Part shown: piece after piece, positions 8,361-17,051 of the stretch
Layout of the letters: each line of letters starts with the position of its first letter
Position numbering within the stretch: the stretch's first letter is position 1
NCBI GenBank assembly: GCA_910585215.1
Contig: CAJUDQ010000018.1
Location: forward strand, 1 to 57,681
DNA length: 57,681 nucleotides
Reading direction: 5' to 3'
DNA from: an uncultured Lachnospiraceae bacterium
GTDB taxonomy: Bacteria; Bacillota; Clostridia; Lachnospirales; Lachnospiraceae
Translations under genes and position numbers: made by a program
Notes under the pieces: generated by a model
Databases searched by the model: none
Seen by the model: only the letters and a program-made list of their open reading frames with translations
Told to the model about the DNA's origin: nothing

Positions 8361-8936
8361 ATGAGCGAATTTATACGGGAAGAAGTCAGCATATTCATAG
8401 AAGCCGCGTGGCAGGGAATGCTCATTGCAGTTTGTTATGATGTCTTGAGAGTATTGAGAAGGGTCATAAAACATAAAGATATGATTGTCAATCTCGAAGA
8501 TTATATTTTCTGGGTGATTGTCGGAATAGCAGTATTTTCCATGATTTTTCAGAACAATGACGGAGTGGTGAGAGGTTATATTTTTCTGGCCCTCCTGACA
8601 GGTGCTTATACTTACCATAAAAGCGTAAGTTCATTTCTGGTCAGATACATATCAAAAATATTGAACGTTGTTATTACTTTACTATTGAAAAAACCGCTGA
8701 AATGGACTAAAATAATAATGAAAAGAGTTTTCAGGCTCCTGACAAAGCCGTTTAAAGCTCTTGCTTCACTGATAAAACGAAAAGTGAAAAATGAAAAAAA
8801 ACATAAAGCAGAACATAAAAAGCAGAATGAAAAAAACAACCAGCCCAAGGCTGATTGTCATGCAGAGGTGAAGAAACATGGAAAGCATAATGACAAGAAA
8901 AAGAAAAAAAGGAAAGCTGGTGACGCTGGGGATTAG
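8361..8936 (+). CDS. yabQ: Spore cortex protein YabQ
   Basis: A 191-residue integral membrane protein of the YabQ family, needed for spore cortex formation in B. subtilis. The N-terminal half has membrane helices near residues 10-28, 45-63, 68-90 and 95-115 with the family-like stretch AAWQGMLIAVCYDVLRVLRRV. The C-terminal third (about 130-191) is extremely basic and ends in a run of Lys, His and Asn residues. The last 59 nt overlap the start of divIC in another frame, so this basic tail is encoded on DNA that also encodes the DivIC N-terminus. It follows yabP by two bases. Confidence 0.9.
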   Translation: MSEFIREEVSIFIEAAWQGMLIAVCYDVLRVLRRVIKHKDMIVNLEDYIFWVIVGIAVFSMIFQNNDGVVRGYIFLALLTGAYTYHKSVSSFLVRYISKILNVVITLLLKKPLKWTKIIMKRVFRLLTKPFKALASLIKRKVKNEKKHKAEHKKQNEKNNQPKADCHAEVKKHGKHNDKKKKKRKAGDAGD

Positions 8937-9177
8937 TTTAATTGTTATGTTCTTCGCTGCGATTATGTGGGGACAGATAAAAGAGTCAAAGTCGGAGCTG
9001 AAAGAATTGAAGAGACAGGAAGAGAAGCTTCAAACAGAAATGGAAGTTGTGCAGAAAGAAGCAGAGGAACTTGAGGAGCGCAGAGTGTATGTACAGACGA
9101 AAAAATATGTGGAAGAGATTGCAAAGAAGATAGGATTTGTATATCCTGACGAAATTGTTTATAAACCTCAAAATTAA
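8878..9177 (+). CDS. divIC: Septum formation initiator DivIC/FtsB family
   Basis: A 99-residue bitopic division protein. A basic cytosolic end (RKRKKGK) is followed by one membrane helix (about residues 17-36, LVTLGISLIVMFFAAIMWG), an outside coiled coil (about 40-75, KSELKELKRQEEKLQTEME) and a short C-terminal FtsB/DivIC box ending YPDEIVYKPQN. With FtsL and DivIB/FtsQ it forms the complex that activates septal cell-wall synthesis. GAGGTG at 8865-8870 fixes the ATG at 8878, inside yabQ. Gene order yabQ-divIC-spoIIE is conserved in Bacillus, where yabR separates the last two; yabR is absent here. Confidence 0.93.
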   Translation: MESIMTRKRKKGKLVTLGISLIVMFFAAIMWGQIKESKSELKELKRQEEKLQTEMEVVQKEAEELEERRVYVQTKKYVEEIAKKIGFVYPDEIVYKPQN

Positions 9178-9216
9178 CAGGTAGTGCGTCGATTCGATTT
9201 TCAACTTTATAAAACG

Positions 9217-9267
9217 GTGATTTCAAAGAATTTTGTCAGAAAGTTTTTTGAAATCACTTTTTTTTTT
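9217..9267 (+). terminator. Terminator of the rqcP-divIC group
   Basis: An 11-bp perfect stem, GTGATTTCAAA (9217-9227) with TTTGAAATCAC (9247-9257), followed by ten T. The T run leads straight into the spoIIE promoter. Confidence 0.92.
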
Positions 9268-9298
9268 GACAAAATTCTCAAAAATAAATGTTTATACT
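9262..9298 (+). promoter_or_regulatory. Spo0A-type promoter of spoIIE with 21-bp spacing
   Basis: TTGACA (9266-9271) and TATACT (9293-9298) are near-consensus hexamers separated by 21 bp instead of 17. B. subtilis spoIIE has the same arrangement, and this spacing makes the promoter dependent on phosphorylated Spo0A. The minus strand across the -35 reads ATTTTGTCAAAA, one base away from a Spo0A box core (TGTCGAA). The promoter starts inside the terminator T run. Confidence 0.72.
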
Positions 9299-9353
9299 TC
9301 ACATCACAAAACAGGCAGGGCCCGCCGGTTTGAAATTATTTAATTTAGCTGAA

Positions 9354-9374
9354 CAATCAGCAGCTGGCTGATTG
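9354..9374 (+). other. Leader hairpin before spoIIE
   Basis: Perfect 8-bp inverted repeat CAATCAGC (9354-9361) with GCTGATTG (9367-9374), loop of five, six bases upstream of the AGGAGGT ribosome site. Confidence 0.55.
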
Positions 9375-9394
9375 CGCGATAGGAGGTATTTTTT

Positions 9395-11065
9395 ATGAAA
9401 ACAAAATTGGCAAAATCACTGTTGGCAGGAGGAATCGGCTCGGCATTGTCAGGTATTGGGCTGTATGGTATGAATCCAATCGGAATGGCGGCATATTCCG
9501 CAATTCAGGGGAGCAGTCTGATGGCGGTGCCATCTGTTCCATTATTTCTTTTGGTTGTCTATTTCTGTTATGGTTTATTGGATACATTTAAATATGCCAT
9601 TGTTATGTTTCTGTCTGCCACATTTATTGTATCCATGAAATATATGGGCGAAAATAAGCGCAAGGTAAATGTATACATATCTGCAATGGCAGCAGCTTTT
9701 ACCTTTGGTCTTATGGAATGTACTGATGTATTTGTACTGAGAAGCGAAGCAGTCAATTATTCCATGGTAGGTCTTGCAACGATACTGGTGTTTTCTCTGA
9801 CTGTTGTATTTGGAAAATTGATTGAAATACTGCTTGGAGAGGACCGCATCCGATATGACAACAAGGCAAGACGAAAGGAGGATGAAAGAGACCGAACGGA
9901 AAAGCTGGCAGGAAATTATGAAGAAAAGCTTCGCATGATGGCGGAATCTTTTGAGAAAATGTCAAAAAGTATAGATGGTTTTGGGAGGGGGGAGCGCAGC
10001 GAGAAAAATTTGAATGGAGAGCTGGATATTATGAATGAGATATGGCGCAGAAGACTAGAGGACAGTCGAAACGCCGTAGCGCTGCAACTGAAGGAAATGT
10101 CGGGAATTTTAAAGGATGTGACCTCGGATTCCTATGTATTTGTAAATCTTTCAGAGGAGAAAGAGGAGGAGCTTCGAAGGGAGCTTCGGGCAAAGGGAAT
10201 CCTTATGAAAAATATTGTGATTTTAAATAACAGACGGGGGATTGATGAGGTAAATATTATATTAAAAGCGGGAAAAAAGACACTTCCGCTGAAAGAAGTG
10301 GGGGAAATTATCAGTGATGTGCTGGAAAAGGATGTTGGATTTAAAAAGAACCCCTACGCGTTTGTCAATAAGGAGTATACGACCTATACCTTTGTGGAGG
10401 AGCCAAATTTTTTTATCATACACGGAGCTGCCAAGCGCTCAAAAGACCAGCAGACAGTTTCGGGAGACAATTTTACCTGCATGGAGCTGGACTCCGGACA
10501 GACGCTTTTAAGCGTCTCCGATGGAATGGGGCATGGCATGCAGGCATGCAAAGAAAGCGAGGTAGTGGTGGAGCTTTTGGAGGAAATGATGAAGGGCGGA
10601 TTCAGTGAGGAGGCCTCTATTCGTCTAATAAACAGTATATTAATGATAGATTCAGATATTATGAATCCTACGGCGCTGGATATGGGGATTATTGATATGT
10701 ATTCCGGAGTTTGTGATTTTATGAAGCTTGGAGCAGCCTCTACCTTTGTCAAGAGAGGGAGGTGGGTGGAGGCGATAAAATCCACCTCCCTTCCGATAGG
10801 AAGTACAGGTTGTGCAGACATTGAAACGGCATCCAAAAAATTATATGACGGAGATTTTGTGATTATGATGTCAGATGGCATTATGGAATCCATTCAGGAG
10901 GAAGATAAAGAAAAGACGATTGGGGAGATTATTCTTGAAATTAAGGAGGGCAAACCGGAGGAAATGGCAAGAGAAATTCTGAAAAAAGCACTGGCACATT
11001 CGGACAAGGAGAAGGATGACGATATGACAGTACTGGTAACAGGAATATGGGATAAATGTGCTTGA
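9395..11065 (+). CDS. spoIIE: SpoIIE-type PP2C phosphatase, short form
   Basis: A 556-residue sporulation phosphatase that would dephosphorylate the anti-anti-sigma factor SpoIIAA and so activate sigma-F in the forespore. About five membrane helices occupy residues 5-150 (B. subtilis SpoIIE has ten in about 330 residues and is 827 long). A cytosolic linker runs to about 345 and the PP2C domain covers about 345-555. The metal-binding motifs are intact: the Asp of VSDGMGHGMQ (about 375) and of VIMMSDGIMES, plus DDDMTVLV near the end. AGGAGGT fixes the ATG. The identity rests on the domain, the promoter and the conserved neighbours divIC, tilS and ftsH. The shortened membrane part is the notable difference. 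Confidence 0.93.
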   Translation: MKTKLAKSLLAGGIGSALSGIGLYGMNPIGMAAYSAIQGSSLMAVPSVPLFLLVVYFCYGLLDTFKYAIVMFLSATFIVSMKYMGENKRKVNVYISAMAAAFTFGLMECTDVFVLRSEAVNYSMVGLATILVFSLTVVFGKLIEILLGEDRIRYDNKARRKEDERDRTEKLAGNYEEKLRMMAESFEKMSKSIDGFGRGERSEKNLNGELDIMNEIWRRRLEDSRNAVALQLKEMSGILKDVTSDSYVFVNLSEEKEEELRRELRAKGILMKNIVILNNRRGIDEVNIILKAGKKTLPLKEVGEIISDVLEKDVGFKKNPYAFVNKEYTTYTFVEEPNFFIIHGAAKRSKDQQTVSGDNFTCMELDSGQTLLSVSDGMGHGMQACKESEVVVELLEEMMKGGFSEEASIRLINSILMIDSDIMNPTALDMGIIDMYSGVCDFMKLGAASTFVKRGRWVEAIKSTSLPIGSTGCADIETASKKLYDGDFVIMMSDGIMESIQEEDKEKTIGEIILEIKEGKPEEMAREILKKALAHSDKEKDDDMTVLVTGIWDKCA

Positions 11066-11221
11066 TATTCTATTCAATTTATGTTAAATATATAAGATAG
11101 AATCAAATACAGATAAAATCAGATGAAAATAATAACAGACAAAAAGTAATCACACAAAATAGTATACGAAAATAATCTATGCAAGCAATCGACGAAAAAT
11201 GGAACAGGAATGGAGAGTAGA

Positions 11222-12691
11222 ATGACGCATACAATCGAAAAAACAGTAGAAAATTACATGGAAGCCTGCCATATGCTTGACGGGGTACAGAATATAGTAG
11301 CAGGTGTATCAGGCGGACCAGATTCTATGTGTATGCTGCATATTCTGTACAGGTTCAGAGAAAGGTATCGTTACAGGTTGACGGTTGTTCATGTACATCA
11401 CGGGATAAGGGGACAGGCAGCCGATGAAGATATGGAATATGTCAAACAGTGCTGCGGGAAATGGGGGATAGAAATTCGGCTGTTCTGTTACAAAGTGGAA
11501 GAACAGGCAATAAAATGGCATATGTCCACGGAGGAGGCAGGAAGAAAACTAAGATATGACTGTTTTTCAGAGGTATTGGAAAATCTGGGAGGAGGAAAAA
11601 TTGCAGTTGCCCATAACAGTGAGGACAGCAGCGAAACATTTCTTTTAAATCTGTTTCGGGGAACTGGAATTGCAGGCCTGACTGGAATACGGCCAGTCAG
11701 GCAGAATGTGATTCGCCCCGTTTTATGTCTGAAAAGAGCACAGATACAGGAATATTTAAGGGAAAATGGAATAGATTATAGAACAGATGCAACAAATAGC
11801 GAGGACTTATATACAAGAAATAAGATTCGAAATCGGGTGATGCCTTATATATATGAAACTATTAATGCAAAGGCATCCGAGCATATCAATCAGACGGCGC
11901 ATGCGCTGGACGAAATCTGTGAATATATGGAGAAGCAGGCAGATATGGCATATCAGATATCTGTATGCCAGAGACAGGAGTTCTATGTTGTGGATATTGC
12001 GAAAATAATGCAATATGACAGAGTTTTGCAGAAAATGGCATACAGAAAGGTCATTTTGGCACTTGTCGGAAAGCTGAAGGATATCACGTCAGTGCATGTG
12101 GATATGATAATGGAGCTTATGACAGGAGAGACAGGAAAAAAAATATGCCTTCCCTATCATATCATATGTGAAAAGCAGTATGACAAAGTATTGATTTATC
12201 GTTTTCAGAAATGTGAGCCCCCTGCTTTTTTCTGTGTGGAATATGATATGAAAGGGTTTGAAGGGGAGAAAATAGAAGTATTGCCGGCACAAAAAGGGGC
12301 AATTCGGATAAAACTGGTAAAAAATGTCAGAAGAAATATGAAAATTCAAGAAAAAATGTATACGAAATGGCTGAATTATGATATACTAAAAAACGGCTTT
12401 CAGATACGGACCCGCAGACCTGGCGATTATATTGTGATTAATCGTCAGGGAGGGAAAAAAAAATTAAAAGATTATTTTATCAATCTGAAAATACCACGGG
12501 AGGAAAGAGAACATATCCTTTTGCTTGCAAAGGGAAGTGAAATTTTTTGGATAATTGGGTACAGAGTAAGTGAAGACTGCAGAATTTCTGAAAATACAGA
12601 GAATATATTGGAAATAGAATATCTTGAAAGAACGGAAGATATCGGGCATACAACAGAGAACCCCAATGTATTAATCAGTGAGGAGGTATAG
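11222..12691 (+). CDS. tilS: tRNA(Ile)-lysidine synthase
   Basis: An ATP-dependent ligase that converts the wobble C of the CAU-anticodon tRNA-Ile to lysidine, so that it reads AUA; essential. About 489 residues. The N-type ATP pyrophosphatase PP-loop SGGPDS is at about residue 30, followed by VHVHHGIRG and the tRNA-contacting CFSEVLENLGGGKIAVAHN region. A C-terminal TilS domain is present from about residue 380 (FQIRTRRPGDYIVINRQGGKKKLKDYFI, family-typical). I prefer ATG 11222 with GGAG six bases before; an in-frame ATG at 11210 adds four residues. It ends three bases before ftsH. Confidence 0.95.
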   Translation: MTHTIEKTVENYMEACHMLDGVQNIVAGVSGGPDSMCMLHILYRFRERYRYRLTVVHVHHGIRGQAADEDMEYVKQCCGKWGIEIRLFCYKVEEQAIKWHMSTEEAGRKLRYDCFSEVLENLGGGKIAVAHNSEDSSETFLLNLFRGTGIAGLTGIRPVRQNVIRPVLCLKRAQIQEYLRENGIDYRTDATNSEDLYTRNKIRNRVMPYIYETINAKASEHINQTAHALDEICEYMEKQADMAYQISVCQRQEFYVVDIAKIMQYDRVLQKMAYRKVILALVGKLKDITSVHVDMIMELMTGETGKKICLPYHIICEKQYDKVLIYRFQKCEPPAFFCVEYDMKGFEGEKIEVLPAQKGAIRIKLVKNVRRNMKIQEKMYTKWLNYDILKNGFQIRTRRPGDYIVINRQGGKKKLKDYFINLKIPREEREHILLLAKGSEIFWIIGYRVSEDCRISENTENILEIEYLERTEDIGHTTENPNVLISEEV

Positions 12692-12694
12692 GTT

Positions 12695-14533
12695 TTGGAT
12701 AAGAGAAAAGCAGGCGGAATAGGATTTTATGTGGCATTTGTACTGGTGATAATAGCAGTTTATATGCTGTTTCGAGTGGCAAATACAACAAACAGTGAGT
12801 ATAATCTGGCAAATTTCAAACAGGATTTGGCGGATGATAAGGTGAAGGAATGCACGATTGTGCAAAATAAAGAAGTTCCAACAGGATATGTTCAGGTTCG
12901 GTTTGAAAGCGGCGCTTACAAAAAATTTTATGTTTCTGATGTGAATGAAGTAATCAGTTGCGCAGAAGCTGCCGATATAAAATATACCATGGATGATGTA
13001 CAGAGGGATAGTCTGTTTCTTACTACAATACTGCCACTTCTTGTGATTGTGGTGCTTGTATTTGTGGTAATCAGTATGCTGAATCCGAACACGGGTGGCG
13101 GAAACAACAATTCAAAAATGATGAATTTCGGAAAAAGCCGTGCAAAAATGATAAGTCCGGATGCAAAAAAGTATACGTTTCAGAATGTGGCCGGTCTTCG
13201 GGAGGAAAAGGATGAACTGGAGGAAATTGTAGATTTTTTGAAGTTTCCTTCAAAATATATTGATGTAGGTGCAAGGATTCCAAAAGGAGTGATTCTTGTA
13301 GGCCCTCCAGGAACCGGAAAAACTCTTTTGGCAAAGGCGATTGCAGGGGAAGCGGGCGTTCCGTTTTTCAGTATTTCCGGTTCGGATTTTGTGGAAATGT
13401 TTGTCGGAGTCGGCGCATCCAGAGTAAGAGATTTATTTGAGGAGGCAAAAAAGAATTCGCCGTGTATTGTATTTATTGATGAAATTGATGCCGTGGCAAG
13501 AAGAAGAGGAACCGGCATGGGCGGCGGCCATGATGAGAGAGAACAGACTTTAAATCAGCTTCTTGTAGAAATGGACGGTTTTGGTGTCAATGAAGGTATT
13601 ATTGTAATGGCAGCTACAAACCGTGTGGATATTCTTGACCCGGCGATATTACGACCAGGCCGGTTTGACCGCAAAATTTATGTAGGCAGACCGGATGTAA
13701 AGGGCAGAGAGGAAATACTCGAGGTCCATGCAAAGAACAAGCCGTTGGGAGAAGATGTGGATTTGGAGAGAGTGGCTCAGACCACGGCGGGCTTTGCGGG
13801 AGCAGATTTGGAAAATCTGCTGAATGAGGCAGCTATTCAGGCGGCAAAGCATGACAGAAAGTTTATTATGCAGCAGGATATTGATAAATCCTTTATTAAA
13901 GTAGGCATTGGAACAGAGAAGAAGAGCAGAATTATTTCGGATAAGGAAAAGAGAGTGACAGCCTTTCATGAGGCGGGACATGCGATTCTTTTCCATGTGC
14001 TTCCGGATGTAGGACCGGTACATACCGTATCTATTATTCCTACAGGAAACGGAGCTGCAGGTTATACCATGCCGTTGCCGGAAAAGGATGAAATGTTTAA
14101 TACAAAGGGAAAAATGATTCAGAGTATTATGGTAAGCCTTGGCGGAAGAATTGCAGAGGAGCTTACTTTTGAAGATATTACAACAGGGGCTTCGCAGGAT
14201 ATCAAGCAGGCGACAAATTATGCAAAGGCAATGGTGACAAAGTTCGGTATGTCTGAAGAACTTGGTCTGATTGCATATGGAAATGATGAGGAGGAGGTGT
14301 TTATCGGGAGAGATTTGGCCCATGGAAGAAGCTATGCGGAAGAGACGGCTTCAAAGATTGACAATGAGGTCAGACGTATTGTAGATGAATGTTATAAAAA
14401 TGCCAGAACAATTATTGATGAGCACAGGGATGTTCTGGAAAAATGTGCAGAATTATTGATTGAAAAAGAAAAAATAACACAGGAAGAGTTTGAAACCTTA
14501 TTTCAGGAAAAAGGTGAAGCTGTTACAGAGTAG
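12695..14533 (+). CDS. ftsH: ATP-dependent zinc metalloprotease FtsH
   Basis: A 612-residue membrane AAA+ protease that degrades unassembled membrane proteins and selected regulators. Helix one is near residues 7-26, a small outside domain follows to about 105, and helix two is near 108-130. The AAA module has Walker A GPPGTGKT starting at residue 203, Walker B IVFIDEIDA and the second region of homology ATNRVDILDPAILRPGRFDR. The zinc site HEAGH is at 425-429 with the third ligand in the following helical domain. TTG start, seven bases after AGGAGGT, which itself overlaps the end of tilS. Translation coupling with tilS is likely. The hpt gene usually found between tilS and ftsH in Bacillus is missing. 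Confidence 0.97.
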   Translation: MDKRKAGGIGFYVAFVLVIIAVYMLFRVANTTNSEYNLANFKQDLADDKVKECTIVQNKEVPTGYVQVRFESGAYKKFYVSDVNEVISCAEAADIKYTMDDVQRDSLFLTTILPLLVIVVLVFVVISMLNPNTGGGNNNSKMMNFGKSRAKMISPDAKKYTFQNVAGLREEKDELEEIVDFLKFPSKYIDVGARIPKGVILVGPPGTGKTLLAKAIAGEAGVPFFSISGSDFVEMFVGVGASRVRDLFEEAKKNSPCIVFIDEIDAVARRRGTGMGGGHDEREQTLNQLLVEMDGFGVNEGIIVMAATNRVDILDPAILRPGRFDRKIYVGRPDVKGREEILEVHAKNKPLGEDVDLERVAQTTAGFAGADLENLLNEAAIQAAKHDRKFIMQQDIDKSFIKVGIGTEKKSRIISDKEKRVTAFHEAGHAILFHVLPDVGPVHTVSIIPTGNGAAGYTMPLPEKDEMFNTKGKMIQSIMVSLGGRIAEELTFEDITTGASQDIKQATNYAKAMVTKFGMSEELGLIAYGNDEEEVFIGRDLAHGRSYAEETASKIDNEVRRIVDECYKNARTIIDEHRDVLEKCAELLIEKEKITQEEFETLFQEKGEAVTE

Positions 14534-14689
14534 CTAGAAGAATTCCTGTCAGTTTCTGTTTTGGAAAATATGAATAAAAAGCAGATGTTTTAGGATTGTT
14601 ATTTGTGTGATTTGTGGCAGAAAAGGTAAAATGCACAAAAATAAATTTGAAAAAAATCAATGTTTGTGCACACTTTTTTGAGAAAGGCT

Positions 14690-14793
14690 GGTATATTATA
14701 TATTGTAAAACCCCCCAATACATTATATGTTACACCCCATAAAAACAAAATAACTTCTCCTGAAACGGACAGCGCAGGCTGTCCGTTTTGTTT
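14690..14793 (+). ncRNA. Candidate small RNA with C-rich motifs
   Basis: In the 367-bp gap between ftsH and the GH13 gene there is no open frame, but a stretch contains CCCCCC (14711-14716), ACACCCC and CTTCTCCTG, all able to pair with Shine-Dalgarno sequences. It ends in a textbook terminator. This is the pattern of Firmicute trans-acting small RNAs. The promoter is unclear: TATATT near 14699 with TTGAGA at 14678 gives a poor 15-bp spacing. It could instead be the ftsH 3' UTR. Confidence 0.3.
14763..14793 (+). terminator. Strong terminator upstream of the GH13 gene
   Basis: Perfect 11-bp stem AAACGGACAGC (14763-14773) with GCTGTCCGTTT (14778-14788), four-base loop, then TTGTTTC. It ends ftsH or the small RNA candidate. 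Confidence 0.92.
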
Positions 14794-14900
14794 CAACAAT
14801 TAACTTTTTGTTAGTTGCATAATTTGAATAATCAATTTCATGTGATTCACGATTCATTTTATGAATTGCTCAATACCATACGATTGAAAGGAAAATGAGA

Positions 14901-17048
14901 ATGATACAGTTAAATAATCTTAGTGAGACAAGTAAAAAAATATTATATATTCAAAATATGAGAGCATTGCTGCGGAAAGAATCATTTTTCAGCGACGGAA
15001 CAGACCAGTATCTATCTCCGTCAGAACCAAATGCCGGAGATGAAGTGAAAATTCGTTTCAGAACGGCACAGGCAAATGCAGATTGTGTGTATCTGTGTAT
15101 CGGTGGAGAACGGATTAATATGACACTGATGAAAAGAACAGAAATGTTTGATTATTATGAGGCGGTGTATCGCCTTGGAGAACAGGCAGTTCAGTATTAT
15201 TTTGAGATAATAAATAAATTTGAGTATTGCTATTATAGCAAGCTTGGCACATCGAATGAGCCCCGCATGGATTATCAGTTTTCTTTGATTCCGGGATTTT
15301 CCACTCCTGACTGGGCAAAGGGTGCTGTCATGTATCAAATTTATACAGACCGTTTTTATAATGGTGATAAAACAAACGATGTACTTACAAATGAGTATGT
15401 ATATATTGAGGGATATACAGAAAAAGTAGAGGACTGGTATAAATATCCTGCAGCCATGGGTGTGCGGGAATTTTATGGTGGTGACCTTCAGGGCGTGCTG
15501 GATAAAATGGATTATCTCGAAAAGCTCGGGATTCAGGTGATTTACTTTAATCCTCTGTTTGTGTCGCCGTCCAATCACAAATATGACATACAGGATTATG
15601 ACAATATTGACCCACATATTGGAAAAATTGTAGATGATGAGGGAGAAGTGCTTCCTGCTGGAGAAAAGTCCAATACGAAGGCACAAAAGTATATTTCCAG
15701 AGTAACCAAGAAAGTGAATCTTGATGCCAGCAATGAACTTTTTGCACATCTGGTGGAGGAGGCACATAAAAGAGGAATCAGGGTAATTATAGATGGTGTG
15801 TTTAATCACTGCGGTTCTTTCAATAAATGGCTGGACAGGGAAGAAATTTATCAGGGCAGAGAGGATTATGCCGATGGGGCATATATTTCCAAGGAGAGTC
15901 CTTATCATAATTTTTTCACCTTTTTTGATGATTCGGAGGAAAAATGGCCACATAATGGGGAGTATGACGGCTGGTGGGGATTTGATACACTGCCAAAGTT
16001 GAATTATGAAGGCTCCAAGGAGCTGGAGGAATATATTCTCGGAATTGGAAGGAAGTGGGTATCTCCTCCATATAATGCCGACGGCTGGCGTCTTGACGTG
16101 GCAGCAGACCTTGGACATTCGCAGGAATATAATCATGAATTCTGGAAAAAGTTTCGAAAGGCAGTCAAAGAGGCAAATCCAGAAGCGATTATACTGGCAG
16201 AGCATTATGGAGACCCTTCTTCGTGGCTTCAGGGAGACCAGTGGGATACTGTAATGAACTATGATGCATTTATGGACCCTGTCACATGGTTTTTGACAGG
16301 AATCGAAAAACACAGCGATGAAAAAAATGAAAGTCTTATGGGAAATTCCACATGGTTTTTTGAAACAATGAAATATAATATGGCAAAATTTCATCATCAA
16401 TCGTTGATGGTAGCTATGAATGAGCTGTCCAATCATGACCATTCCAGATTTTTGACAAGAACAAACGGAATGACAGGCAGAACCTCGTCTATGGGACCGG
16501 AAATGGCAAATCATGGAGTCAGCAAAGCGGTAATGAAAGCAGCAGTAGTTATGCAGATGACATGGCCGGGAGCCCCTACGCTTTATTATGGCGACGAGGC
16601 TGGACTGTGCGGCTGGACAGACCCCGATAACCGGCGTACTTATCCCTGGGGACGTGAGGATATGGATTTGCTGGAATTTCACAGAGATATGATACAGATT
16701 CACAGAAGAAATCCGGCATTAATCAAGGGGTCCTTTCTTCCGCTTCATTCCGAGTATCAGATAATTGCATATGGAAGATTTTACAGAGAAAATAAGGTTG
16801 TAGTAGTGATAAACAACAGTCAAGAGGAAAAATATGTAAGTATTAATGTCTATCCGATAGGAGTTTATTATAAATCCAGAGTAGTGCGGATTATGGAAAC
16901 CTATGAGGAAGGATACAATGTAGGAAGACTGGAAACTGGACTTGTAAATGGAGAACTTCAGCTCAGAATGAAACCGAGGTCTGCATCTGTTTTTGCCTGT
17001 GAGGGGGAAGTACCAGTTATCTATTGTGCATCGAAAGAATGGGCGTAA
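14901..17048 (+). CDS. GH13 alpha-glucan hydrolase, neopullulanase/cyclomaltodextrinase type
   Basis: A 715-residue glycoside hydrolase family 13 enzyme. An N-terminal beta-sandwich (about residues 20-125) precedes the TIM barrel, as in the maltogenic amylase/neopullulanase group (GH13 subfamily 20). The four conserved regions are present: DGVFNHCG; GWRLDVAADL with the nucleophile D399; ILAEHYG with the acid/base E434; and LSNHDHSR with D513. There is no signal peptide, so it acts on imported maltodextrins or cyclodextrins inside the cell, giving maltose or panose-type products. I prefer ATG 14901 (GAAAGGA eight bases upstream) over ATG 14895. Its stop codon lies three bases from the stop of the converging araC-type regulator. 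Confidence 0.93.
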   Translation: MIQLNNLSETSKKILYIQNMRALLRKESFFSDGTDQYLSPSEPNAGDEVKIRFRTAQANADCVYLCIGGERINMTLMKRTEMFDYYEAVYRLGEQAVQYYFEIINKFEYCYYSKLGTSNEPRMDYQFSLIPGFSTPDWAKGAVMYQIYTDRFYNGDKTNDVLTNEYVYIEGYTEKVEDWYKYPAAMGVREFYGGDLQGVLDKMDYLEKLGIQVIYFNPLFVSPSNHKYDIQDYDNIDPHIGKIVDDEGEVLPAGEKSNTKAQKYISRVTKKVNLDASNELFAHLVEEAHKRGIRVIIDGVFNHCGSFNKWLDREEIYQGREDYADGAYISKESPYHNFFTFFDDSEEKWPHNGEYDGWWGFDTLPKLNYEGSKELEEYILGIGRKWVSPPYNADGWRLDVAADLGHSQEYNHEFWKKFRKAVKEANPEAIILAEHYGDPSSWLQGDQWDTVMNYDAFMDPVTWFLTGIEKHSDEKNESLMGNSTWFFETMKYNMAKFHHQSLMVAMNELSNHDHSRFLTRTNGMTGRTSSMGPEMANHGVSKAVMKAAVVMQMTWPGAPTLYYGDEAGLCGWTDPDNRRTYPWGREDMDLLEFHRDMIQIHRRNPALIKGSFLPLHSEYQIIAYGRFYRENKVVVVINNSQEEKYVSINVYPIGVYYKSRVVRIMETYEEGYNVGRLETGLVNGELQLRMKPRSASVFACEGEVPVIYCASKEWA

Positions 17049-17051
17049 CCA

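Noticed and set aside
15021..16703. 560-codon open frame antisense to the GH13 gene
   Set aside because: Mirror of a strongly conserved GH13 gene with all catalytic motifs; the antisense product has no domain and no start signal.
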